Origin: Fragilaria radians
Lineage: Eukaryota > Bacillariophyta > Fragilariophyceae > Fragilariales > Fragilariaceae
NCBI GenBank assembly: GCA_900642245.1
Contig: CAAAJI010000271.1
Coordinates: forward strand, 1 to 32,913
Direction of reading: 5' to 3'
Length of the DNA: 32,913 nucleotides
The translations under genes and the position numbers were made by a program. Under the pieces are notes generated by a model. That model ran no database searches. It saw only the letters and a program-made list of their open reading frames with translations, and had not been told where the DNA came from. Of the stretch, positions 11,159 through 19,742 are shown in pieces (position 1 is the stretch's first letter; each line of letters opens with the position of its first letter).

Positions 11159-11520
11159 CCTTCAGGAATATTCAAATAGGTTTCTACTTGTAGATTACCT
11201 TTGTAAAAATGCCGTTCCAACATCGTTCCATGAAATCCCCGTATAAGTTTAATAATCAACAAAAACTTACATTGAATTCCACAGGCACTTGATTGAATCC
11301 GCAAGCAACCAATCTTGCCCTGTAAACTCCGTTTCTTTTGATTTTAAAAATCCACTTAGATTTGATGCATCCCATATCTTTTGGAGCTTTATCTTTATGG
11401 ATCACTTCCCACACATTTCTGCATTCCATGTCACTGAATTCCTTTTTGATCGCTGCTCTCCATTTCAGTCGTTAATCAAGATCTTTGCAATTCCATGCAT
11501 CATCAAAAGATTGCGGTTCC
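11159..11520 (-). pseudogene. Copia reverse transcriptase start, internally deleted
   Basis: Reading leftward from about 11520: EPQSFDDAWNCKDLD, a stop, then RLKWRAAIKKEFSDM, VWEVI, and SKWIFKIKRNGVYRARLVACGF, which is the N-terminal part of RVT_2. After PVEFNVSF the sequence runs with a stop into segments like LLNLYGDF and NIPEGLDYK, and within about 130 bases reaches the RNase H lead-in. The intervening core, including the catalytic YxDD region, is absent. The domain is broken by a deletion, stops and at least one frame change. Confidence 0.82.
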
Positions 11521-11749
11521 TTAATTATTTTCCCGTTTATTAAGGCAACATTGACACAAACCAATAGGATCTCCCTCCCTTGCTCAAAATTATCAATAAT
11601 CTTGGAGGCATCAGGGTTGAAACTGCTCTCCAATGCTTCATCTGACAATAGACCTTTAGATTGCTAGTATGATTGACCTCAAGTTGAGTTGAATTTGACC
11701 TACCTTGACTAGGATCAAGAAGCAAATCCCTAACACAATGGGCTATAAA

Positions 11750-12388
11750 NNNNNNNNNNNNNNNNNNNNNNNNNNNNNNNNNNNNNNNNNNNNNNNNNNN
11801 NNNNNNNNNNNNNNNNNNNNNNNNNNNNNNNNNNNNNNNNNNNNNNNNNNNNNNNNNNNNNNNNNNNNNNNNNNNNNNNNNNNNNNNNNNNNNNNNNNNN
11901 NNNNNNNNNNNNNNNNNNNNNNNNNNNNNNNNNNNNNNNNNNNNNNNNNNNNNNNNNNNNNNNNNNNNNNNNNNNNNNNNNNNNNNNNNNNNNNNNNNNN
12001 NNNNNNNNNNNNNNNNNNNNNNNNNNNNNNNNNNNNNNNNNNNNNNNNNNNNNNNNNNNNNNNNNNNNNNNNNNNNNNNNNNNNNNNNNNNNNNNNNNNN
12101 NNNNNNNNNNNNNNNNNNNNNNNNNNNNNNNNNNNNNNNNNNNNNNNNNNNNNNNNNNNNNNNNNNNNNNNNNNNNNNNNNNNNNNNNNNNNNNNNNNNN
12201 NNNNNNNNNNNNNNNNNNNNNNNNNNNNNNNNNNNNNNNNNNNNNNNNNNNNNNNNNNNNNNNNNNNNNNNNNNNNNNNNNNNNNNNNNNNNNNNNNNNN
12301 NNNNNNNNNNNNNNNNNNNNNNNNNNNNNNNNNNNNNNNNNNNNNNNNNNNNNNNNNNNNNNNNNNNNNNNNNNNNNNNNNNNNNNNN
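11750..12388. other. Assembly gap (run of N, 639 bases)
   Basis: All bases are N. The gap lies inside the copia relic, between the end of integrase and the start of reverse transcriptase. Its stated length may be an estimate. Whatever it hides could be element sequence or a nested insertion; nothing inside can be annotated. Confidence 0.99.
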
Positions 12389-12800
12389 TGATTCATTAGA
12401 TAAACTTAGTGAGGCGTAACTATAGCTTATAAATGGAAAGTATCTTTATACTATCCAAAACCGGATCTAAACTAAGACGGCTAAACTTATAATCTAAATT
12501 AGAAGCCAACCCTTTAATAATAAAGAGTTGAAGGTCTAGACTAAACTATCCTTATGGATCACCAACTTGTCCTTATCAGCAAGTTGAAAAGACTTCACTG
12601 AATAGTTGGATAAGAAGCTTAGGAACAAGATCAAACTTTCAAGCAAAGTCACGCAGATCTCTTGAGAGAAGTTCCAAGATTAAACAAGACTAAACAGAAG
12701 TAAATGTTAAATTAGTTTATAATTTTACTTTGACGTAGTTTTAAACCTAAGCGTAGAGCAGAATTTGCATTTCACTGACAACTATTGTTGACCTTGGGAA
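12389..12800 (-). other. Linker between copia integrase and the gap, mostly unrecognised
   Basis: Just left of the integrase piece, a frame shifted by one base reads ERITNDDNDNNDSESFMIP, which looks like the acidic linker that follows integrase in copia elements. Beyond about 12770 towards the gap the sequence is AT-rich with stops in all frames, and I see no copia signature. Confidence 0.4.
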
Positions 12801-13620
12801 TCATAAAGGATTCACTGTCATTGTTGTCATTATCATCATTTGTAATTCTCTCAACTTGATTACTCCTCTAATCCAGTCCTTATGATACAACTTAAGCCAC
12901 TTAATATCTCTGGAATTGATTAAATATTTTGTCTCCACATTTAATACTCGGTTAACATCGTAAGCATGATCAACTGAATAGCCAACAAACATACATACTA
13001 TACCACGGTTTCTCAACTTTCCCTGCATGTTATTCTTAGTTGTAAACACACCAATTTCTCCAAAACATCTAAGATTTTCAGGCAATCTTGGCTTGGACCC
13101 AAACATCAATTGATAAGGGCATATATCCTTAGACTTGCAGTAATATCTGACAAAAAGGTAACCGTGCTGGCGCATTTAGTCCAGACGCCTGATCTCAATT
13201 TGTCCCTTAAGCCCACACAATTGAGAGTAGCTCTAATTCTTTCTTAAAAAGTCTGACATTTCCTTTCAACTTTACCGTTTCGTCGAGGCGTCTTAAGTCC
13301 CGAAAATTCAAATATAATGTGCAATCCTCTAGACTTGTGCATTCCTGTTGAATAACTTTATTTTCTCCGGCGTCATCAGAACAAATGAACTAATATTTAT
13401 CCCGGCAATTTTCAAATCTGTTAATAACACCACCATTTTCTCTTTCAATTCTCTTTTTCTTTTAGAAATAATTTCTAGCAATAATCATTATATTCATGAA
13501 CAATCAGGACCCAAAACGTTGCACCACCAAAGCTCAAATCTCTCACGGAACTAATGTTTAAGTAGATTTTCTCTCCAGGTACTTTGCTACATCCTTTCCG
13601 CTTTTATTATCATTTTTTCT
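12801..13620 (-). pseudogene. Copia integrase, degenerate
   Basis: Reading leftward from 13620: KSGKDVAKYLERKST, then NISSVRDLSFGGATFWVLIV, then LLTDLKIAGI, then SDDAGENKVIQQEC, then FSGLKTPRRNGKVERKC, then the open frame 13175-12801 with QLMFGSKPRLPENLRCFGEI and MFVGYSVDHA. These are the blocks of a copia rve integrase, including the second acidic residue (DDAGEN) and the Glu of NGKVERK. The first catalytic Asp, expected before ISSV, reads as Asn (AAC at 13558-13556 on the minus strand). Several stops and frame changes separate the blocks. Confidence 0.85.
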
Positions 13621-13858
13621 GCCTAGCCTTGGCTATAGCGCAATACTCATAAATTTCTGATTTACCCTTCACTTGGAAACCATGAATGTCCACTATCTTC
13701 TGTAACTTATCCATGCCATAGTGAATCATCATCTCATGAAACTTGTTAACATCAAAATTTCTATTGTGATCAGAGTTTATTATTGCAATACAAATGACCA
13801 GAGAAGAATAAACCGACAACTTGATCCCAGATACAAAGCCATTGGTAGTATAAGTCAC
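13610..13858 (-). pseudogene. Copia GAG-pre-integrase fragment
   Basis: The frame reads NFDVNKFHEMMIHYGMDKL, then IHGFQVKG and YCAIAKARQKK. The FHEMMIH (H...H) part and the CAIAKARQK end match the zinc-binding region that precedes integrase in copia polyproteins. It is followed within a few codons by the integrase remains. Confidence 0.82.
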
Positions 13859-13909
13859 TCTATCAAACGTAACCGAAAAGAGCCTTTAGAAAGGCCAATT
13901 GACAGTCCT

Positions 13910-14248
13910 TTATTGCTCAAAGTATAACCATTTTTCAACGCCTTGTAACAAGTTCACCCACAATTCCGGAAAATATTTGACTTCATAAATTGTAACATCC
14001 AAACTGGATCGGTCAACTTGAATCACTTTACACTTGAGATTACCTACCTTTGTTGCGGTCATTGTTTTACCATTACCAACAGTATGTGCACATTTTTTCA
14101 TGAACAGCAACGTTCTTACAAAGCACTTCATTCCCCTTTTGTACTTAGATGATGTTAAATAATACTTCATTAGCCAAGCGTAGTGATGGCTGACCTTTGT
14201 CTTTAAATGGAAAGTATACATAGACAGACTTTTCAGCAATTTTGGCAA
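13910..14248 (-). pseudogene. Copia Gag-Pol fragment around the protease
   Basis: The C-terminal half of this 112-codon frame reads TVGNGKTMTATKVGNLKCK, then DVTIYEVKYFPELWVNLL, the segment that follows the aspartic protease DSGA motif in copia elements. The DSGA motif itself is not seen in any frame, and the N-terminal half is unlike copia, so the active site has been lost or shifted beyond recognition. Confidence 0.75.
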
Positions 14249-14848
14249 ATTTGCTAAGGCTCAAATAATTTGAATGAGGTTACACTCCAACTCTTTATAC
14301 AATTAAATTGCAGGTTTTAATCATGGATCTAGTTTGAACAAGTTTAGTAGAGATGTGATTCACAAGGCACGTTGAAGGAAAAACCGAAATCAGATTAAAA
14401 AAGAATAACAGCTTAACAACAAAATCCAAAAAAGTTGAAGTCCCAGAGAAGGAGAGTTATTTGAGCCAGAATTGTCCGGATCACATAATGACAAATAAGA
14501 ATTCTATTAGCATTTCAATTTTGCCATTTGAGCCAAATTCAAGTGTAATCTTGACACACTTTAATTGTATTGAACAAAGAAACTAATATAATAGAATGTT
14601 TTCAGGTATCATTAGTCCATACATCAATGACTCAGCAATGAGATGTGTGTATTGAAGTACATTAGTATCCATGGTAACTGGCTAAAAAGTCATATCAGAT
14701 TTAGTCTCCTTATGAGAGTACTTTTTTTGTGTTGTGAATCGACTTGTTGTATTACAAGTAACGGTATTTGTAACTTACTCGTTTTCGTTTGAGAAACTTA
14801 AATTTGAAACGAGGGAAAAGAAACAAAGCGGAAAGAGAAAACAACCCG
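14249..14848. other. Spacer between copia relic and paralog 2
   Basis: No gag-like frame or LTR is visible. The last part should be the promoter and 5' UTR of the gene starting at 14849. A non-ATG in-frame extension reaches 14789 (TTG) and has no support as coding. Confidence 0.4.
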
Positions 14849-16684
14849 ATGAATGAGTTCCAAAGGCACAATCAATCTCTGGAAATGTTTTCCGTAGATT
14901 ATACCTTTAAGCCTCGATCAAGTTACAGAAGTGTTGCATTGGTGGCCTTTGGGATGTTTCTGTTGTCGTTTTTCTTGGTAACGAAAAGCAGTTTCTTGGG
15001 AATTATCCAAAATGGTTCGGTAAACAATGTCACATTAATAACTTCGGCGGCTTCCAATCGACATAACTCGTCTATATCGAAAACCTTTCATCCAAGTGTG
15101 AAGAACTCGAACAAAACGATCGTAACAAAGAATGATAGAGTATTCGTGACTGGAGGCAACAAGACTTCAACGGTTGGCAACGTAACCTTAACAAAGGATC
15201 CTAAAGTTATCAAGGGAATCGTTGATGCCATGACCTCTCAGGACTTGAAGAAAGTTCAGAAAACTCCAGTTGCCAGCGCTAAGCCAATAGACAAGAGCCC
15301 CCCGATCGACTTTGACTCGCTTTCCATAAAAATGAAGGCATTGCAATTTATAGTTTTCAACACAACTCTACCATTACGAGAGAAAGCATTGGTCTTTCCA
15401 GTCCCAGAACCAAAGGATAAACACTCAATGGCCTTATACAATCCAGAATCACTTCAGGTATTGTCGAAATTGAAGGAAAAGATCAAGACAGGAAATAATA
15501 TAACTTTAGTTATGAGTGGTGGATCTTCTTCAGCCTTTGTTCCTGACGGAAATCCCAATGACCGTTTCTTCATTCAGTTTGCGGAGACATACTTGAAGTC
15601 AGAGTTGGGAGCCAAAGTTACTGTCATTGACCGCGCACATGGTTCTCGAAATTCTGTACATTCTGCTCATTTGATGTCTTCCTTCTTCCCAAATCGGGAA
15701 ATTGATATCGTCATTTGGGAGTTTTCAATCAACGATGGAAACTTTGCTGCAGACGTAAGAAATGGCTTTATAATGTGGCTTCGAAATGTCGCTGCTCTCC
15801 AAAGGTCACCGCCCCTAGTAATTCTCGTTTATCTTTGGAAATCACCATTCGCAGATGATGATCAAGGTAATATCATTTGCCGAACTTACGAGCAACATGC
15901 CATGCTTGGAGCAGAATATGGTTTTGTGTTGGGTCATGTCAATATGGCTGCGTACTTTGATAACCTTGATTGGGGCTTTGATGCTCTGAATAAAACTTTT
16001 CTTGCAGATAGACATCATCCCAATGCACTGACTCATCACATCATTGCAAGGTTTATTGCACATCTATTTTCCAAAGCAACTGAAACACATACACCACTGT
16101 TGAAGCGTATTCCAGAGAATAAAACTGACATTGAATGGATATGTGAAACAAATAGTACAGAAAAGATACAAATACAACAGATGTTTGAAGAAACGAAGGG
16201 AATTGCAAAGGGATCGTTCACGATTGACGTTCCACGAAATCAAGAGAAAGAACATCCTCACATGCTTGAGCCTGTAAACAGCGCAAAGATAAATCAAATC
16301 ATGTTTGGCTATGCAAGTCAAGGCAGAAGCGATCGTCAGTATGCCTTGATAGTACCTTGCTGTAACAAATCAAGCACTCTAGATTTCGACATTTCTCAAT
16401 TCAATCAAGTACGTGCAATAATGGTGTCAATGAGATGCACTGAGGAAGTAAGGGACGGGCTACGCATTCATCATGATGGAATATTTCCGGACACAAAACC
16501 AAATTTGCTGCGGCCCTTGAATTGGGGATGCCTCCTTGGAGGCTACAATATGAGAATTGGTGAGCTTCCAAGTTTGGATGTTGACTTTCTTTTAGTAGAC
16601 AAAAATATATCACGAATCGGTTTTTGCGATGCCAACTGCAACAAATCACATCCGATTCCATTGGTCTATTTATCCATATTTTAA
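14849..16684 (+). CDS. Type II membrane protein with SGNH-hydrolase-like domain, paralog 2
   Basis: Intact, intronless, 611 residues from the ATG at 14849. A hydrophobic signal-anchor (AFGMFLLSFFLV region, about residues 29-46) follows a short polar N-terminus. A Ser/Thr/Asn/Lys-rich stem of roughly 120 residues comes next. The catalytic-type domain carries SGGSSSAF (223-230), RAHGSRNSVHSAHL, WEFSINDG (290-297), SPPLVILVYLWKSPF, YEQHAMLGAEYGFVLGH and DRHHPN (387-392). In SGNH hydrolases the Ser of block I and the DxxH of block V form the catalytic set, and HPN with a following HH fits block V well. The C-terminal 150 residues hold PCC, SMRC, CLLGGYNMRIGELPSLDVDF and FCDANCN, shared by all four paralogs. 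It lies tail to tail with the minus-strand paralog 3. A lumenal esterase or acyltransferase acting on glycans is inferred; the substrate is unknown. Confidence 0.88.
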   Translation: MNEFQRHNQSLEMFSVDYTFKPRSSYRSVALVAFGMFLLSFFLVTKSSFLGIIQNGSVNNVTLITSAASNRHNSSISKTFHPSVKNSNKTIVTKNDRVFVTGGNKTSTVGNVTLTKDPKVIKGIVDAMTSQDLKKVQKTPVASAKPIDKSPPIDFDSLSIKMKALQFIVFNTTLPLREKALVFPVPEPKDKHSMALYNPESLQVLSKLKEKIKTGNNITLVMSGGSSSAFVPDGNPNDRFFIQFAETYLKSELGAKVTVIDRAHGSRNSVHSAHLMSSFFPNREIDIVIWEFSINDGNFAADVRNGFIMWLRNVAALQRSPPLVILVYLWKSPFADDDQGNIICRTYEQHAMLGAEYGFVLGHVNMAAYFDNLDWGFDALNKTFLADRHHPNALTHHIIARFIAHLFSKATETHTPLLKRIPENKTDIEWICETNSTEKIQIQQMFEETKGIAKGSFTIDVPRNQEKEHPHMLEPVNSAKINQIMFGYASQGRSDRQYALIVPCCNKSSTLDFDISQFNQVRAIMVSMRCTEEVRDGLRIHHDGIFPDTKPNLLRPLNWGCLLGGYNMRIGELPSLDVDFLLVDKNISRIGFCDANCNKSHPIPLVYLSIF

Positions 16685-17393
16685 TCAATCCAAAAAAAGT
16701 CGATAGTTAAAAACAATGATTCACACATCTTCTTTTCTCGTCAATAATTCAGTATTGTTTCCCTTGGCCTTATTAATAATTGAGATCACCGCGGTTTTAA
16801 CTTATGATTCTAATATGATTCCTAGATTGTGAAGTTTAGTATATAATAAAAATCCTTGCTCAACAAAGGAATCAAGACCACATCATTTCCGACCTTAATG
16901 TAGAACATCGCATTAATACTTTATGCAGTACATTCAATCAATGAGTTTATGGCATTGCCTGATGGTCTAAGCTTCAAACCAAGCTTGCATCCGAAATGTA
17001 AGCAGCAACGCGAGTCTAGTGCGTTGCAACACCAATTATCCTATTTCAGTAGGTCCACAACTTGACATAAATGACCATTTAATTATGGTGACTATAATCA
17101 GCAACTACAAGCCTTAGTTCTTCGTTTATTTTATACATCGGGACCATTGACACTTTATCTGTTTTCCTTTACAACTAAATTATCAGTAAGCCATTTTGGT
17201 TACATCATGTATGGAAGCCAGTCCAAGTGGTTATAAATTAATTTTTACATGAGAACAATCATTCATCACAGAGTGGATTAAACTTTTTTATGACCTCTTG
17301 AAATAGGGGAGTGGGTAAACCGTGATAGATACTCTAGTTTTCAATGATATTCTGTCGTAATGCGTCTCCACTTGTAGAATCGTTCGTAATTGA
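16685..17393. other. Spacer between convergent paralogs 2 and 3
   Basis: This 709-base stretch lies between the stop codons of two convergent genes, so it should contain both 3' UTRs. No coding frame or repeat stands out. Confidence 0.5.
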
Positions 17394-19742
17394 TCAAAAC
17401 ACCGATATGTATACCAATGGTAACGGTTGCGTCGGATCACACTTGGAATCGCAGAAACCTATTTGATTTAAATTTGATTCTGGAAACCAAAAGTCAACAT
17501 CCAAGCTGGGTAGTTCTCCTATGTTCATGTTGTAACCTCCCAATAAGCATTTCCAATTCCAAGGCCGAATGAGATTGGGCTTGCTGTCTAAAAACTGGCC
17601 ATTCTTCCGAATTCTCAACCATTCTTTCCTTTTGTCATCGCATCGCAGTGATACCATGATTGCTTTTGGCTGTTGAATATTAGTTAAGTTAAACTCAACA
17701 AATGAATTCGATTGGCAACACGGTATGATCAATCCATTTTGTCGATCGCTACGTTGATCATTAACTTTTCCGAATGACATATATTTAAATGAGTTATTAC
17801 TTTGAGGAACAAGCATGAAAGGATTCGTTCCCTCTTCATTCCGAGGAAAGTCAGCAGTAAAGGATGCTTTTGCGATTCCTTTAGTTTCATTGAAAAACGA
17901 TTCAAGTATCCTTTTATCCTTAGTTTCGTTTCCACAAACCCATTTAATATCTGTCTTCTTCGCTGGAACATGCTTACGTATCGGGGTGAAAGACTCCGAA
18001 GCCTTTGAAACTAGATGAGTGAGAAGCTTCGCGACTATGTGATGGGTGAGAGCGTTAGGATGGTGAGCATCCGCAAGAAAAGCAGCCTTGAGATCATGGG
18101 CATCCCATCGCAATGAATCAAAATATGCAGCGACATTAATATGGCCTAAAACAAAGTCATACTCAGCTCCTATCATGTCATGCTGCTCAAAGGTTCGGCA
18201 ATAGACTCTACCATTCTTATCCACAGAAAAGGGGGATTTCCAAAGGTAAACTAGGATAACCAAAGGTGGTGAAGTGCTTCGAGAAGCAACATTTCTGAGC
18301 CACAGGATAAATGCGTTTCGCACATCATCGGCTTGTGTACCATCATTGATCGAAAACTCCCAGAGAAGTATGTCCACTTCTTGATGCGGTAGAAAAGATG
18401 TCATAAGATGAGCACTATGTGCTGAATTCCTTGATCCATGAGCACGGTCGATGATATTAACTTTCGCATTGAGCTCAGATTTTAAGTAGTCATTAACAAA
18501 TCGCAGATAAAATCGATCATCTGGAGTTCCATTTGGAACAAAGGCAGAGGATGAACCCCCATTCATAACCAGTGTAATTTTTCCCCCTTGTTTTATTTTC
18601 TCTTTTAATTTGTTTAGCTTATCAAGTGCTTCCGCATTGTACACTGCTGTAACTCGAGAATCCTGGGGATTTATGATTGGAAATAATCGAGCTTTGTAGG
18701 AGGGACTCAGCGAGCTATTAAAAGCGATCAGTTTGAGTGACTTTGAAAAATGATGGATTGATTTATCGTGAAATGAGTATTGGTCTTTTTCTTGATTATG
18801 TCTTTCTCGGCTTGACGTACTATGGTTGTCCATACTCATTTGCAATTGCAGTGCGTGCTTAGAAAAATCGTCCGCTTTCATCCCTCCAGATAACTCAGAC
18901 TTGTGCATGGCCGTTGGTTTTTTTTCCAATTCAAAGTTTTGGCAACGTGTGCTCATGGTAGCATTGAGATTTTCTTTCGTGCAATTGGTTTTGGACAGAA
19001 CAACTTTATTGGTCTCATTATTTTTAGCAAAAAGAACAGTCTTGGGAACCATAGCTGTTGAATTCTCCAATTCGAGAGGATTACCTAGCATGGTTGTCGC
19101 CAAATCAGGAAGATGCAAGGAATTAACTGACACATTGCTCTTTATTTGAGAATGTGTCATCGAGGAAGGTAGGATTGAATCAATAATTTTTGATGCTTCA
19201 ATCTTTGTGCTGTTTGGGCAATCGATATAGCCATCAGTCAAAACCTCACCTAAGTTTTCACCTCGTAGGGTACCATCTTCGTTTTTGACAGTTGTATTCT
19301 CTACCTTAGCTTTGGCCTTGGCTTTGAAAACTGTACTTGGAGGAACATTCGGTATGTCCGAAAACCTTGAATCAGATATCTTTTCATCATTCATCTTTCT
19401 ATTTTTTTCATTCAAAGTATCCTTCTTATTGCTGAGCTTGGCCTTGATCTCTGTCACTCTTATTCCCAGGTTATCCCTTGAGTTCGTTTCTATGCTCTTT
19501 GTTTGTTCACTGTTTGTACCATCTTTGCCATAATACATAGAGAGTGTAATGGAGAAACCGCTTGAATTAACAAGATTGATTGGAGATCCCAGACTTTGCT
19601 TCAATACCTTGCTTGATGCAACAGTCAAGATAATCTCTCGATTTTCCGATCCAACTAAGGATACGCCAATAATAACAGTCACGACAACGAAGACTATAAA
19701 CAGACCTTGACGGCTTTTGGAAGCCATACTTTTCCGAGCCAT
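17394..19742 (-). CDS. Type II membrane protein with SGNH-hydrolase-like domain, paralog 3
   Basis: Intact, intronless, 782 residues; the longest family member here. MARKSMASKSRQG is followed by a signal-anchor helix (about residues 14-31) and by GSENREIILTV, which closely matches TENRRVVLTV in paralog 1, so these two share even the start of their stems. The stem of about 330 residues is rich in Ser, Asn, Lys and Thr with many N-x-S/T sequons. The SGNH-like domain shows NGGSSSAF (394-401), RAHGSRNSAHSAHL, WEFSINDG (461-468), SPFSVDKNGRVYCRTF and DAHHPN (558-563). The C-terminus has PCC, SLRC, CLLGGYNMNIGELPSLDVDF and FCDSKCD. It is the only paralog on the minus strand and is the template that exposes the frameshift in paralog 1. 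The first ATG is used; a second Met is at residue 6. Function inferred as a lumenal esterase or acyltransferase, not shown. Confidence 0.9.
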   Translation of the reverse strand: MARKSMASKSRQGLFIVFVVVTVIIGVSLVGSENREIILTVASSKVLKQSLGSPINLVNSSGFSITLSMYYGKDGTNSEQTKSIETNSRDNLGIRVTEIKAKLSNKKDTLNEKNRKMNDEKISDSRFSDIPNVPPSTVFKAKAKAKVENTTVKNEDGTLRGENLGEVLTDGYIDCPNSTKIEASKIIDSILPSSMTHSQIKSNVSVNSLHLPDLATTMLGNPLELENSTAMVPKTVLFAKNNETNKVVLSKTNCTKENLNATMSTRCQNFELEKKPTAMHKSELSGGMKADDFSKHALQLQMSMDNHSTSSRERHNQEKDQYSFHDKSIHHFSKSLKLIAFNSSLSPSYKARLFPIINPQDSRVTAVYNAEALDKLNKLKEKIKQGGKITLVMNGGSSSAFVPNGTPDDRFYLRFVNDYLKSELNAKVNIIDRAHGSRNSAHSAHLMTSFLPHQEVDILLWEFSINDGTQADDVRNAFILWLRNVASRSTSPPLVILVYLWKSPFSVDKNGRVYCRTFEQHDMIGAEYDFVLGHINVAAYFDSLRWDAHDLKAAFLADAHHPNALTHHIVAKLLTHLVSKASESFTPIRKHVPAKKTDIKWVCGNETKDKRILESFFNETKGIAKASFTADFPRNEEGTNPFMLVPQSNNSFKYMSFGKVNDQRSDRQNGLIIPCCQSNSFVEFNLTNIQQPKAIMVSLRCDDKRKEWLRIRKNGQFLDSKPNLIRPWNWKCLLGGYNMNIGELPSLDVDFWFPESNLNQIGFCDSKCDPTQPLPLVYISVF

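Larger units (their letters stand above)
10596..14248 (-). mobile_element. Degenerate Ty1/copia LTR retrotransposon relic, with an internal assembly gap
   Basis: Read on the minus strand from right to left, the region holds in order: the sequence that follows the protease, the GAG-pre-integrase zinc region, integrase, (gap), the start of reverse transcriptase, and RNase H. Integrase before reverse transcriptase is the Ty1/copia (Pseudoviridae) order. Every domain is broken by stops or frame changes, and the reverse transcriptase core is missing. The signature text resembles the CoDi copia elements known from diatoms, such as SDWAGDPETR and WRSKAQKGVTSSSE. Neither LTR nor a gag frame is recognisable, and paralog 2 of the SGNH-like family starts 600 bases beyond the right end, so the 5' part seems truncated. 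The element is not expected to be able to move. Confidence 0.88.

Noticed and set aside
11289..11667. Plus-strand open frames in the copia region
   Set aside because: They are antisense to reverse transcriptase text on the minus strand and have no protein features of their own.
11705..12396. Long open frames on both strands across the N run
   Set aside because: They consist almost only of undetermined bases.
9731..14848. LTR pair of the copia element
   Set aside because: I compared the flanks by eye and found no shared terminal sequence with TG...CA ends; a self-alignment could overturn this.
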